A DNA stretch of 64,000 nt from Bog-950 sp964615305 (GCA_964615305.1 CAZTNA010000004.1:62001-126000); one strand, 5' to 3'; numbered from the stretch's first letter, positions 33,644 through 43,405 are shown. The notes: generated from the sequence alone by a model not told the origin. Numbers and translations: made by a program.

Positions 33644-35386
33644 ATGAAATACTCACTTTTTATTTTTAGCATTCTTCAAAGTTTGGGATTAATCTCGCAA
33701 AAAATAAGTAGTGAGTTAGCTGTGCAGCAGTACAAAACAAATGTCTGCGTTTCTGAGTACTCTATAAAACAAACTCCGAGAATAACAACGGTAAGTGAAG
33801 CTGCTGAGTGGCTTACCAACAACCTTTCCAACCTAAAGTCTTTTGACGTGCATTTGAAGCTAAACTATGTAAATGAAAGCCCCGGAGGAGTTCATTATTC
33901 TTTTCATCAAGTATTTAATGGAGTGGAGATTTACCAAACGGAAGTAAAGTTGAATCTTGATAAACAGCACAATTTACGTTCGGTTTTAGATAACTCTGAA
34001 AACACCGATACATGGAAGTTGAATACTAGTAGTTGTGATGGTAGGCACATGATTGCAGTAATAAATGGTCAACCGGTACTTTGTACACGCAGCATAGAAA
34101 ACGGACATACAGAGGTATTGCGTGCCGGGGGTGAGGTAGTTTACAGCCGTGATTTACACATGTATGCAGCAGCGCCAGATTCGCTGGTTAGCGGTAAAGT
34201 ATTTAATCCTGATCCCCTAACAACCGCACAACAAAACTATGCATCTCCATACAACGACAATGGCGATGCTACCAATGCCCAACTCGATGCTGAGTTAAAA
34301 ACTGTAAACTTTAAAGCAGAATTTAACGGCACGCACTTTAGTTTACAAAACCAGTACGTGCGAGTAGTTGACAATGACGCACCGAACATTGCCCCGGTTA
34401 CTTCTACAACCCCGCAATTTTATTATAACCGTTCGCAGCCAGGGTTTGAAGATGTAAATGCTTTTTACCACATCAATATGCAACGCGATAGAGTTAACTC
34501 TTTAGGTTTTACAACGGCCAATTTTTTGGTAGATGTAGATGTGCACGCTTTTGGCGGTGCCGACAATTCGGCATTCAGTTTTTTTAGTAGCCCACCCAAC
34601 ATAAAGTTTGGCACCGGTGGTGTAGATGATGCAGAAGATGCCGATGTTTTGGTGCATGAATACGGTCATTTTATTTCATACAACGCAGCTAATGGAAGCA
34701 ATGTAGGTAGTGAGCGCAATTCGTTAGATGAAGGATTTAGCGATTATCTGGCGGGTACCTATTCAGATAACATCAGCAGTTTTAAACGCAATGAAATATT
34801 TAGTTGGGATGGGCATAACGAGTATTGGAATGGTCGTGTATTGAATACATCACGTAAATATCCTGCTGATTTGCAGTCGAGTATTTATAAAAACGCTGAA
34901 ATGTGGTCTGCTGCGTTATGGGATATCTACAATGAAATTGGAAGAAATGCAACCGACAGTTTAATTCTTCAAGCACATTATTCGTATGCGCAGAACATGT
35001 CAATGGCTGATGGAGCAGTACTTTTACTTGATGCCGATTCGCTGCTGACCAATGGATATTATCATTGCCCGGTTTATAAACACTTGTACTTACACGGCTT
35101 TGTAGCATTTGAGCCTAACAACCCTTGTGGTGTTTCATCGTTATCAAATGAAAATAAGTTACCAGTTAGTTTTCTGCAAAGTAGAAATGAATTTACTTTG
35201 TTGAATCCAGAAGAATACACACTTAAGGTTGAGGTGCTCACTGTGAGTGGTCAGGTGGTATATACATTCAGCACATCTTCTGTTCAACATAACTTTAATA
35301 ACCTACAAGCGTCAAGTGGTTTATATTTAGTTCGGGTAATTGCTGAAAACTCATCACGTACATTCAAATGGGCTAAAATTCAATAG
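33644..35386 (+). CDS. Secreted M36-type (fungalysin-like) metalloprotease with T9SS domain
   Basis: 580 residues. An N-terminal signal-like segment (about 1-20) leads into a propeptide of the FTP type (about 25-160, with HYSFHQVFNGVEIYQTEVKL). The zinc site is H338-EYG-H342 with E363 in DEGFSDYLAG as third ligand, the HExxH plus downstream Glu pattern of the M36 family. The last 75 residues look like a type A sorting domain, though the entry motif (FTLLNPEEYTLKV) is weaker than in the other T9SS proteins here. It should be a secreted, self-processed protease. A TATTTTCA box lies 4 bases before the start, which would give a leaderless message. Confidence 0.85.
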   Translation: MKYSLFIFSILQSLGLISQKISSELAVQQYKTNVCVSEYSIKQTPRITTVSEAAEWLTNNLSNLKSFDVHLKLNYVNESPGGVHYSFHQVFNGVEIYQTEVKLNLDKQHNLRSVLDNSENTDTWKLNTSSCDGRHMIAVINGQPVLCTRSIENGHTEVLRAGGEVVYSRDLHMYAAAPDSLVSGKVFNPDPLTTAQQNYASPYNDNGDATNAQLDAELKTVNFKAEFNGTHFSLQNQYVRVVDNDAPNIAPVTSTTPQFYYNRSQPGFEDVNAFYHINMQRDRVNSLGFTTANFLVDVDVHAFGGADNSAFSFFSSPPNIKFGTGGVDDAEDADVLVHEYGHFISYNAANGSNVGSERNSLDEGFSDYLAGTYSDNISSFKRNEIFSWDGHNEYWNGRVLNTSRKYPADLQSSIYKNAEMWSAALWDIYNEIGRNATDSLILQAHYSYAQNMSMADGAVLLLDADSLLTNGYYHCPVYKHLYLHGFVAFEPNNPCGVSSLSNENKLPVSFLQSRNEFTLLNPEEYTLKVEVLTVSGQVVYTFSTSSVQHNFNNLQASSGLYLVRVIAENSSRTFKWAKIQ

Positions 35387-35388
35387 TT

Positions 35389-36261
35389 ATGGCTAATAGC
35401 ATTCCATCATCAGAATTGATATTAAATGCAGACAATAGCGTATATCATTTGCATCTACAGCCACACCAAATTGCTGATACAATTATTACAGTAGGTGACC
35501 CAAATCGGGTAAAAGAAGTGAGTAAACATTTCGATAGTATTCAACACCAGGTGGAGTACAGAGAGTTTGTTACGCATACGGGCTACTTGAATAACAAACA
35601 GTTAACTGTAATTTCTACGGGCATAGGAACCGATAACATAGACATTGTTCTAAATGAACTTGACGCACTAGTAAATATTGATTTTAGTACACGTACTGTA
35701 AAGCAAGAACTTACAACACTCGATATAATTCGTGTTGGCACTTCAGGTTCTGTATGCGAAGAAGTACCAATCGATTCGATTTTGATTTCAGAAATTGCCA
35801 TTGGCATGGATGGACTGATGAATTTTTATCTGGCTGATAATACTATTCAAGAAACTGTTTATCTCGAAGCATTTGCTGCTTTTTTTAAACACAGTTTAAA
35901 AGATGTAAAACCATATATAAGTAGTGCTGCAGAAAATCTGTTGAGGAAATTTGATGGCTACACAAGAGGAACAACCGTTACTGCATGTGGGTTCTATGCG
36001 CCACAAGGGCGTTCTTTACGGCTACAACAAGAGTTTCCAGGTTTTGTAGAAGCGCTCAATAAATTCAGGCATAAACATTTTCGGGTTACCAATCTGGAAA
36101 TGGAAACTGCTGCAATTTATAGCTTAGGGAAGTTATTAGGACACAATTGTATCTCGGTAAACGCCATTTTAGCCAACCGAATTAACTATCAGTTCAGCAG
36201 CCATCCGGCAAAAATTGTAAGCAAAATGATTGAAGATGTGCTGGAAGTTGTTACTAGATAA
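35389..36261 (+). CDS. Nucleoside phosphorylase, uridine phosphorylase-like
   Basis: Splits nucleosides with phosphate to free base and ribose-1-phosphate for salvage. The 290-residue protein has VGDPNRV (phosphate-binding loop) near residue 31, VISTGIGTDN near 75, RVGTSGS near 118 and the purine/uridine phosphorylase-type NLEMETAAIY near 236. Uridine phosphorylase is the best guess for substrate. It begins 2 bases after the protease gene, so cotranscription is likely although the functions do not match. Confidence 0.88.
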   Translation: MANSIPSSELILNADNSVYHLHLQPHQIADTIITVGDPNRVKEVSKHFDSIQHQVEYREFVTHTGYLNNKQLTVISTGIGTDNIDIVLNELDALVNIDFSTRTVKQELTTLDIIRVGTSGSVCEEVPIDSILISEIAIGMDGLMNFYLADNTIQETVYLEAFAAFFKHSLKDVKPYISSAAENLLRKFDGYTRGTTVTACGFYAPQGRSLRLQQEFPGFVEALNKFRHKHFRVTNLEMETAAIYSLGKLLGHNCISVNAILANRINYQFSSHPAKIVSKMIEDVLEVVTR

Positions 36262-36271
36262 AGCCTACAAC

Positions 36272-37540
36272 TTATCTTTTGCTACAGCAAATTGCTCCCA
36301 CCAGTAAAAATGGAGTGGCAACTATTCGATAGTGTACTATAGCCCCAACTATTGGTGCGGTAATTCCAATCACTAAAAGATTAGTGACAGCAAATGCCAA
36401 ACAAAAAACCAATAATGAACGTTGGCTACCAGTCGGTTTTTTGAATTTTGACAAGATAAAAGCAATAGAGCCTGCAAATAGAAAATTCTCTAGTGCAAAC
36501 ACAAGTTGAAGAAAGTTTTCTCCACTAAATACAAAAGGGCTAAATAGAGCATCAATAAAAGCCAAAGGCAATAAAGTAAAAAAGGTTATACCATCTGTAC
36601 GCACAATTTCAGAATGCAACAAACTGCCGGAGTTTACTTCTAATGCCAAACTTACAAACTCATTTCGTTTGGTTAATATGGTTTCAATAACAACATGAAT
36701 TATTTCGGGTTTAACTATTGCTGTTAGCCCAACAATAACAAATGGGGCAGACAACAACAACCATTTTAGGTGCCCGCTTTTCTCTGCTGTAAAATACCAG
36801 TAAGCCGCTATAAGTAAAAGAATAAATACCTGTGCTTTTACAGAAAGAATAATGAAAGAGAAAATAAGTAAAGCTGTAAAGTGCTTTACAGTGAACTTGT
36901 TTTTTTGTATTCTAACATACGATAGAAACCAAAAGCCAAAAGCACCATAAAACAAACTTTCTTTCAACAGTCCGCTGCTCCAAAATATTAAGGAGGGGAA
37001 AAGAAAAAATGGCAACAACAAAAGCTGCCTGTTTAAATGAAATTCATGGGTAAGTGTTTTGTACAATGCTACAAGACCGCAGAAAGAAAAAAAGGTAAAG
37101 AATAATGTGTTTATGAATATATTTTGAAACGATAAGTAGTTAAGCAACACATTTGCCCGTATAATAAAGGTGTTGTTTGTAGCAAAATCATCAGCAGGGT
37201 GGCTGAAGTTTTGTGTTTTAACCAGGTAGCCGAATGTTTCCGGATCATTCAAATTTATACCCAACATAATGTTCAGCCATGCTTTCGGGTTTTGCCAGAG
37301 TATATCAGCTATAATGCGGCTGTCGTTGAAGTACCGGTATATGTCAACTCGATTATGGCTGGTATAGTAAAAGGTGTATGTCAGCGTTAGCACAACACCT
37401 GCTATTACTTTCAATAAGAAAAAAAACTCCCACTGCCTATCGGCTGTTTTTACTGTGTTGAAGAAGGCCAACTTCTTTATGAGCCACAGAAACCCTACAA
37501 GATATACAGCATAAAGTACGCACTGAACAATTTCAAGCAT
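36272..37540 (-). CDS. Polytopic membrane protein, possibly a surface-polysaccharide enzyme
   Basis: 422 residues with about ten to twelve membrane helices. A large soluble loop at about 75-135 contains WLNIMLGINLNDPETFGYLV, and another of about 60 residues lies between late helices. The layout resembles Wzy-type or EpsG-like polymerases and other membrane proteins of capsule loci, but no motif proves it. The ATG at 37540 is preferred; the frame continues nine codons further upstream, into the neighbouring gene's promoter. It diverges from the flippase gene and converges on the phosphorylase gene with 10 bases between stops. Confidence 0.65.
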   Translation of the reverse strand: MLEIVQCVLYAVYLVGFLWLIKKLAFFNTVKTADRQWEFFFLLKVIAGVVLTLTYTFYYTSHNRVDIYRYFNDSRIIADILWQNPKAWLNIMLGINLNDPETFGYLVKTQNFSHPADDFATNNTFIIRANVLLNYLSFQNIFINTLFFTFFSFCGLVALYKTLTHEFHLNRQLLLLPFFLFPSLIFWSSGLLKESLFYGAFGFWFLSYVRIQKNKFTVKHFTALLIFSFIILSVKAQVFILLLIAAYWYFTAEKSGHLKWLLLSAPFVIVGLTAIVKPEIIHVVIETILTKRNEFVSLALEVNSGSLLHSEIVRTDGITFFTLLPLAFIDALFSPFVFSGENFLQLVFALENFLFAGSIAFILSKFKKPTGSQRSLLVFCLAFAVTNLLVIGITAPIVGAIVHYRIVATPFLLVGAICCSKR

Positions 37541-37614
37541 TGGCTCTAAAATCTGAAAATCTTTCAAACAGTTTATTTTTCGGCTTATACAGAGCAGAGA
37601 TACTGTGCTTTAGA

Positions 37615-38874
37615 TTGAAACAGATTATACATACCATATTTACAAGAGGGGTTTCAACTGCTATCAATTTTGCAATTGCGGTGTTGATAGCCCGAGAAGC
37701 AGGGGCTATTGTAAAAGGTGATGTTACTTTGCTTATTACCATTACTTACTTCTTTATTTTTTTTAGCAACATACTTGGAGGGCAAGCACTCGTCTATTTA
37801 ATACCACGCAATAAAATTGAACTTCTAGTAGTGCCGGCTTATATCTGGACCATCATTGTTTCACTGCTCGGGCTTCTGTTATTGAAAACCACTTTCGTAA
37901 TTAAAGCTCAGCATGTAACCAGTATCACAGCGCTTAGTTTCTTATCGTCCGTTGTTAGTATTCATCAAACTGTGTTGTTGGCAAAAAGAGAGATACAACG
38001 CTCCAACAGGCTTACGGTCATTTCGCTGATTCTTCAACTGGCAGGTATTTCTATTTGCTTCTTTATGCTGAACATTAGTAATGCATTTGCGTACATTTAC
38101 TCATCGTTCATTGCGTATTTCATTACAGCTGTTTACAGCTTTGCGTTAGCACATACACATATTCGTTTCAAAAATTTTAGTAAGGATTTTTCGTGGCAGG
38201 AACTTAAAGAATCATTTAAGTATGGTTTGCTTTTTCAGCTTACAGAGATTCTTCAACTGCTTAATTTACGGTATTATTTCTTTCAATTAGGAATTCAACA
38301 GGGGCCGCAGTACCTGGGGGTTTACTCTGTTGGTATTGCCTTGCTGGAAGCTGTATGGATAATACCCCGAAGCATTTCTTCGGTTCATTATGTTTCCACT
38401 TCTAATAGTGATGAACTGCAGAAAGAGCTACAACGCACTATCAGTTTGGTTAAGTTAAGTTTTGCTATTAGTGCAGTTGGCTTGTTTGTTGTTTTTTGCG
38501 TGCCATCATCACTTATCGTTTATGTGTTTGGAGAAGAGTTTAAACAAGTAAAACACAGTATCCGTTTTCTGTTTCCTGGCATATGGGTGTATAATTTTAT
38601 GATAGTTGTAAGCAGTTTTTATTTTGGTATAGGCCGGTACTTGCCGCTAATTGTATCAAATGCCATAGGGTCTCTTGTTCTTATGGTTCTTAGTTATTTT
38701 TTATTGCCGCCTTACGTTATAAGTGGTGCCGGACTTGCAGCTAGTGTTTCGTTTGGAGCTGCATCGTTGGTTTTATTTTTGCAGTTCATTGTTACCAACA
38801 AAATTCCTTTACGGCAGTTTCTGTACAATGCTGAAGATTGGCAGCGATTCAAAAATTTGATAAACAGATTTTAA
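37615..38874 (+). CDS. Polysaccharide flippase-like (Wzx/MATE superfamily) membrane protein
   Basis: A 419-residue protein with about twelve membrane helices and the MVF/MATE organisation: a short N-terminal amphipathic part, then TRGVSTAINFAIAVLIAREAG, which corresponds to the first conserved helix of Wzx proteins. Its likely role is moving lipid-linked sugar units across the cytoplasmic membrane. The start is uncertain. A TTG at 37540 would overlap the divergent gene's ATG, while the TTG at 37615 lies downstream of a promoter-like TATTTTTC at 37574-37581, so I use the latter. miaA follows 12 bases after the stop. Confidence 0.75.
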   Translation: MKQIIHTIFTRGVSTAINFAIAVLIAREAGAIVKGDVTLLITITYFFIFFSNILGGQALVYLIPRNKIELLVVPAYIWTIIVSLLGLLLLKTTFVIKAQHVTSITALSFLSSVVSIHQTVLLAKREIQRSNRLTVISLILQLAGISICFFMLNISNAFAYIYSSFIAYFITAVYSFALAHTHIRFKNFSKDFSWQELKESFKYGLLFQLTEILQLLNLRYYFFQLGIQQGPQYLGVYSVGIALLEAVWIIPRSISSVHYVSTSNSDELQKELQRTISLVKLSFAISAVGLFVVFCVPSSLIVYVFGEEFKQVKHSIRFLFPGIWVYNFMIVVSSFYFGIGRYLPLIVSNAIGSLVLMVLSYFLLPPYVISGAGLAASVSFGAASLVLFLQFIVTNKIPLRQFLYNAEDWQRFKNLINRF

Positions 38875-38886
38875 TAACTCAATTAA

Positions 38887-39816
38887 GTGAACAGTAACAA
38901 AAAGTATTTGATTGTAGTTTGCGGACCTACTGCTGTAGGTAAAACACGGTTGGCCATTGAAGTGGCTAAAGCATTTCATACAGAAATTGTATCTGCTGAC
39001 AGCCGCCAATTTTACAAGGAAATGAACATAGGAACAGCAAAGCCCACAACTCATGAACTTCAGGAAGTTCCCCATCACTTTATTAACAACATCTCTATTC
39101 ACACAAAAAACTACAGTGCCGGAAAATACGAAGCAGAAGTGCTTGAGTTTTTTCAGTCGTTTTTTGTTTCACGAAGTGTAGCGATTATGGTGGGGGGCTC
39201 AGGGTTGTTTATTAATGCTGTTTGCAGCGGCTTCGATAAGTTTGAGAAGGAAGAGAGCAAACAGCTTTATGAAACCCGCAAATTTTTAAACCAAAAAGAC
39301 TTAACATGGCTGAAGCAAGAAGTGGAACGCCTTGACCCGGAGTATTTTTCGATAGTGGATAAACAAAACCCTGTTCGGCTTACAAGAGCACTGGAAATTA
39401 TTTACACCACCGGTAAAAAGTACTCTGAACAACGAATTGGGAAAAAAGCTGAACGCCCTTTTAGCATTATTAAAATTGGGCTTACAATGCCGCGTGAGCT
39501 TTTATATGAACGGATTAACACAAGGGTAGATGAAATGATAGATGCGGGCTTGCTTGATGAAGTAAAGCAGCTATATCTGCACAAGAAGCTCAATGCCCTT
39601 AATACAGTAGGATACTCAGAACTTTTCGATTTTATAGATGATAAAATTTTGCTGCCCGATGCTATTGCTCTCATAAAACAAAATACACGCAACTACGCCA
39701 AAAGACAAATGACATGGTTTAAGAAAGATGACGGTATAGCGTGGTTTCAACCTAACCAAACAGAAGATATTTTGAATTTTGTGAGTGCAAGAATTAAAAA
39801 ACACTCATCTACATAA
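38887..39816 (+). CDS. miaA: tRNA dimethylallyltransferase
   Basis: Adds a dimethylallyl group to A37 of tRNAs reading UNN codons. The 309-residue enzyme has the P-loop GPTAVGKT near residue 13, SADSRQFYKEMNIGTAKPT, and the ELFDFI and NYAKRQMTWF blocks. The start is a GTG. It lies 12 bases after the flippase gene and 6 before the MFS gene. Confidence 0.96.
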   Translation: MNSNKKYLIVVCGPTAVGKTRLAIEVAKAFHTEIVSADSRQFYKEMNIGTAKPTTHELQEVPHHFINNISIHTKNYSAGKYEAEVLEFFQSFFVSRSVAIMVGGSGLFINAVCSGFDKFEKEESKQLYETRKFLNQKDLTWLKQEVERLDPEYFSIVDKQNPVRLTRALEIIYTTGKKYSEQRIGKKAERPFSIIKIGLTMPRELLYERINTRVDEMIDAGLLDEVKQLYLHKKLNALNTVGYSELFDFIDDKILLPDAIALIKQNTRNYAKRQMTWFKKDDGIAWFQPNQTEDILNFVSARIKKHSST

Positions 39817-39822
39817 GTTTAA

Positions 39823-41049
39823 TTGAAGGCAGCATTCACAAAGTACCTTACTATTCCCAAAGTAGTAATCCATCTTATGATGGCTGACGTGTTTCTGCAA
39901 CTTATCAACTCAGCCTTCACCATGTTGCTCAATTACCTCATGCTTGATTATGGCTTTCATGATTTTGAAATTGCCAGCATGATAGGAAATAGGTACCTTA
40001 TGGTGTTGCTCTGTTCGGTGCCGTTAGCTCTTTTTGTAAAAGGTAAGCGATTGAAACCTTTTATGCTGGCCGGTTCAGCTTTATCTCCTTTAGTTGCTCT
40101 GCTGTTAATTTTTGCCATACATACCCACAACGCTGAGCTGATACGTATTTTAATGTCGCTATGGGGTATTACGTTTTCGCTGTTGCAGATTTTAGTTATG
40201 CCGTACATTCTATTAAATGGAAGCAGAGAACACGAAACAGAAAGTATAGCGCTCTTCTTTTCAGCAGGAAACTTTACTACCATTTTTGTAGGCTTGCTCA
40301 GCTTTTTTCTCCCGTTTATCAGCCCTTTTTTTACTACAGAAATATTGCTTGTGTTTTACTCAGCACTTGGGTTTCTTGGTATTTACTTTGTAAAACAGTT
40401 GCCGGATGAGGAGAACCTTGGAACTCGAATTCCTGTGCGGAGCATTCATAGTGATTATGACTGGATATTAATTACACGGTCAGTAGTCCCTTCTTTTTTA
40501 ATTGCTTTGGGTGCGGGGTTTACCATTCCGGTAATTAATTTGTTTTTTAACGATGTGCATGGTATGGAAGCACCCGCATTTTCTGTTATGAACTCGGTGG
40601 CGTTTACGCTGGTAGTTGTTACGGCTTTGGCAATACCGGAAGTAAAAAGACGCTTTGGCTATCAGGTTGCGATTACGCTCATGCAGTCTTTAGCTATTGT
40701 GTTTTTGTTTTTAATGGCAACTACAGAGTGGTACAACCATACATCTGTTGGAATAGGGGTGGCAGTAGTTACATTTGTTTTACGGCAACCGTTAATGAAT
40801 ATGGCAGGTCCGCTTACCAGTGAACTAACCTTAAATTATGTGGGGGAGAGAAACCGCGAAATGATGTCTGCTATCAACGCCTCAATTTGGAGTGGTTGTT
40901 GGTTTGTGAGCGCTAAAATCTTTTCTGTGCTTCGCGAAGCTTCGGTTACTTACTCCAATATCATTTTTATTACAGTTGCCCTCTACATTGTAGGGGTTCT
41001 TTGGTATTACTGGCTAATAAAAGAACACGAAATGGCAGGAGAGGAGTAG
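39823..41049 (+). CDS. Major facilitator superfamily transporter
   Basis: 408 residues with about twelve membrane helices in two halves and a charged loop (QLPDEENLGTRIPVRS, near residue 195) between them, the MFS plan. No substrate motif is visible. The start is a TTG 6 bases after miaA. The gene ends 2 bases before the convergent regulatory-domain protein gene, so their 3' ends must overlap in the transcripts. Confidence 0.85.
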   Translation: MKAAFTKYLTIPKVVIHLMMADVFLQLINSAFTMLLNYLMLDYGFHDFEIASMIGNRYLMVLLCSVPLALFVKGKRLKPFMLAGSALSPLVALLLIFAIHTHNAELIRILMSLWGITFSLLQILVMPYILLNGSREHETESIALFFSAGNFTTIFVGLLSFFLPFISPFFTTEILLVFYSALGFLGIYFVKQLPDEENLGTRIPVRSIHSDYDWILITRSVVPSFLIALGAGFTIPVINLFFNDVHGMEAPAFSVMNSVAFTLVVVTALAIPEVKRRFGYQVAITLMQSLAIVFLFLMATTEWYNHTSVGIGVAVVTFVLRQPLMNMAGPLTSELTLNYVGERNREMMSAINASIWSGCWFVSAKIFSVLREASVTYSNIIFITVALYIVGVLWYYWLIKEHEMAGEE

Positions 41050-41051
41050 GG

Positions 41052-41681
41052 TTAGTGCTTTTTCTTAAAGTCGCCACGTTTCCATGCCCGAATAAATTCT
41101 GCCCATGCCAGCGGATTAAAAATATTTTGAGGGGGTGTTTGTCCGTAGTAATACGTTCTGGCTGAACTGGTGCGTAGTGCCAAATTGGTAGCTTCGCCTC
41201 CATCGCGCTCTAAGCGTTCTCCTAATTCTGCCAAACGTTCTCTATCCATATTTCTCTTAGCGCGTTCTAAATCATCGTCAGGCAAGCGTAAGTCTTTAAA
41301 TGCCTGCGGAAACTGTTCTCGGCTGCCCCATGGATAAATAATGGTGTTAGGTAAATAAATTTCACTCTTGGTCATTACCTGTATCATCGAAAATTTATCA
41401 TTCTCTAGGTTCGATGGCATAATGTACATTACCGGAGAAAATCCAACACTGGTAAAGTAAAGTGTATCACCTTGCTGCGCAGCAAATGAAAAAAAACCAT
41501 CCGGCCCTGCGGTAGCCACCCTTCCTCTATTTATTATGGTTATGTGCGCAAACGGAACACCCATTAAACTGTCAGCAGTTAATGCATAGCCCGAAAACTG
41601 AATCAGGCGAACTTCGCCCTGTGCCTGTAAGTTAGGCAGAATCGAGAAGAAAGCGAATATGGCTAACACAAATTCTTTCAC
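41052..41681 (-). CDS. Secreted protein with carboxypeptidase-regulatory-like domain
   Basis: 209 residues with a signal peptide over about 1-21 (LQAQ). Residues of about 25-110 form a CarboxypepD_reg-like beta-sandwich, recognisable from GVPFAHITIINRGRVATAGP and the following GDTLYFTSVGF. The rest is a charged helical tail (ERAKRNMDRERLAELGERLE) with a C-terminal Lys run. This domain is usually the N-terminal part of TonB-dependent receptors; here it stands alone. The function is unknown. Confidence 0.8.
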   Translation of the reverse strand: MKEFVLAIFAFFSILPNLQAQGEVRLIQFSGYALTADSLMGVPFAHITIINRGRVATAGPDGFFSFAAQQGDTLYFTSVGFSPVMYIMPSNLENDKFSMIQVMTKSEIYLPNTIIYPWGSREQFPQAFKDLRLPDDDLERAKRNMDRERLAELGERLERDGGEATNLALRTSSARTYYYGQTPPQNIFNPLAWAEFIRAWKRGDFKKKH

Positions 41682-41837
41682 GTGCCGAATTTATGAATCA
41701 CAGTCTTTTTTTGACGTTTATGTTGCATACAGTTTTTGCTATTGGGAAGTTTTAACGAACCTTTTTCAATTGCTTAGTTTCAAAACAGGTTTTTATCATT
41801 GCGTTCCCAAATTATTTAACACTTAAAAAAATTACAG

Positions 41838-42308
41838 ATGGCATTATCAGTAGGAACAAAGGCACCGGACTTTAAACTGTTTAACCAGGATAAAAAAGAA
41901 GTAGCGCTTAGCGACTTTGCCGGAAAAAATTTAGTAATACATTTTTTTCCTGCAGCGTTTACCGGTGTTTGCACAGCACAAATGTGCAGTAGCCGCGATG
42001 ATTTAGCTTTTTACAATAGCCACAGCGCAGCGGTAGTAGGCGTATCAGTTGATGCTCCTTTTTCGCTCGGTGTTTTTAAAACACAGAACAATATCAATTT
42101 TGATTTGCTCTCTGATTTCAATAAGCGCATGATTCATGATTACGACATGTATCACACCAATTTTGCTGCAGGTATGAAGGGTGTGGCAAAACGCGGAGTA
42201 GTTGTAGTAGATAAAGAAGGTGTGGTGCAATATGTAGAAGTTACTGCTGCTCCGGGCGAACAAGTAAATTTTACAGCATTAAATGCGGCAGTTGACAAGT
42301 TGAGCTAG
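41838..42308 (+). CDS. Peroxiredoxin (AhpC/TSA family)
   Basis: Reduces peroxides through a catalytic cysteine in the cytoplasm. The 156-residue enzyme has PAAFTGVCTAQMC: the first Cys is the peroxidatic one and the second, five residues on, could be a resolving Cys. The Glu usual in the CTxE block is Gln. The layout matches small Prx proteins of the AhpE/Prx5-like type. The 156 bases upstream hold no gene. A near-fit TATCATTG lies at 41794-41801. Confidence 0.92.
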   Translation: MALSVGTKAPDFKLFNQDKKEVALSDFAGKNLVIHFFPAAFTGVCTAQMCSSRDDLAFYNSHSAAVVGVSVDAPFSLGVFKTQNNINFDLLSDFNKRMIHDYDMYHTNFAAGMKGVAKRGVVVVDKEGVVQYVEVTAAPGEQVNFTALNAAVDKLS

Positions 42309-42324
42309 TTTACATGACATATTT

Positions 42325-42362
42325 TAATAGCAGGCGGTTGCGTTGCTAACCTCCTGCTATTA
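42325..42362. terminator. Bidirectional terminator between peroxiredoxin and gpsA
   Basis: TAATAGCAGG at 42325-42334 pairs with CCTGCTATTA at 42353-42362, and GGTT/AACC pairing continues inside, leaving an 8-base loop. It lies between two convergent genes. Confidence 0.8.
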
Positions 42363-43403
42363 TATGTTTAAATATTCAGCATCATCATTTACCGGATAGC
42401 GCATCAGCAGTTTAACTGCCCTATCCATGGTTAGTTCTTCAAAAACCACTTTATAAATTGTTTGTAACAATGGAGCGCTTACTCCGGTATGTTCTACTAT
42501 CAGTTTTCCTATTTTAAGCGTACGCACTCCTTCAGCTACCTCCCCCAGTGTAGCTATTATGTCTTCTAACTTTTCTCCTTTGGCAATACGATATCCCACA
42601 GTAAAATTACGGCTCTTGGGCGATGAACAGGTGGCTATCAAATCGCCAATGCCGGCCATGCCTAAAAAAGAGCGTTTATCGGCTCCCAATGCATGACCTA
42701 TATAAATCATTTCTGCCATGCCTCGTGTTATTAGCAGAGCACGTGCATTCTCGCCATACCCTAAACCAGCCATGGCACCCGATGCAAGAGCCACATAATT
42801 TTTCAATACTCCGGTTAGTTCAATGCCCAAAATATCGCGGGTGCCATATACTTGAAAACGGTCACTGCGCAAGGCCGAAGTTCCTTCGCTTATCACCTCA
42901 TCGAACCGGCTGGCCACTACAGTAGCGGCAGGTTGCTGCTCCATTAGTTCAAGGGAGAGGTTGGGGCCGGCAATACTACCCACCCGCACAATTCCAGTTT
43001 CCTGCAAAATAAGTTCGCTCATTGTTTTAATATCTTTCAGGCGAATAGATTTTGCATTAGCCTTCTCTATATCAAATTCGCAGTGAAGCCCCTTTGTGGT
43101 ATGAATCATGATATGGTCAGGACGCAGATAAGGCGAAAAATCAATAATCATGTTTTTGAAAAACTGCGATGGAACTGCCGGAAAAAGCAAATAACACTCC
43201 CTGGCAATTTGCTCTAACGATTCAGCTAATTGAACATTAGGGTGCAAATCGAAACCCCTTACTTTGCGTGTAGAAGAAATTTGCCGAGCTGTTTCTTTGT
43301 TACGCTCATATAAGAGCACCTGTCTGTTTTCTGCTAATAAATTAGCTACAGCAGAGCCGAAACTTCCAGCACCAATAACACCAACCGGTTTTTCATTACC
43401 CAT
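42360..43403 (-). CDS. gpsA: Glycerol-3-phosphate dehydrogenase (NAD(P)+)
   Basis: Reduces dihydroxyacetone phosphate to sn-glycerol-3-phosphate for phospholipid synthesis. The 347-residue enzyme has GAGSFGSAVA at the N-terminus, FPAVPSQF, and the catalytic lysine in TGVLKNYVALASG. It follows the acyltransferase gene with 2 bases between them, so the product of this enzyme is the substrate of its neighbour. Its stop overlaps the terminator stem at 42360-42362. Confidence 0.96.
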   Translation of the reverse strand: MGNEKPVGVIGAGSFGSAVANLLAENRQVLLYERNKETARQISSTRKVRGFDLHPNVQLAESLEQIARECYLLFPAVPSQFFKNMIIDFSPYLRPDHIMIHTTKGLHCEFDIEKANAKSIRLKDIKTMSELILQETGIVRVGSIAGPNLSLELMEQQPAATVVASRFDEVISEGTSALRSDRFQVYGTRDILGIELTGVLKNYVALASGAMAGLGYGENARALLITRGMAEMIYIGHALGADKRSFLGMAGIGDLIATCSSPKSRNFTVGYRIAKGEKLEDIIATLGEVAEGVRTLKIGKLIVEHTGVSAPLLQTIYKVVFEELTMDRAVKLLMRYPVNDDAEYLNI

Positions 43404-43405
43404 GA

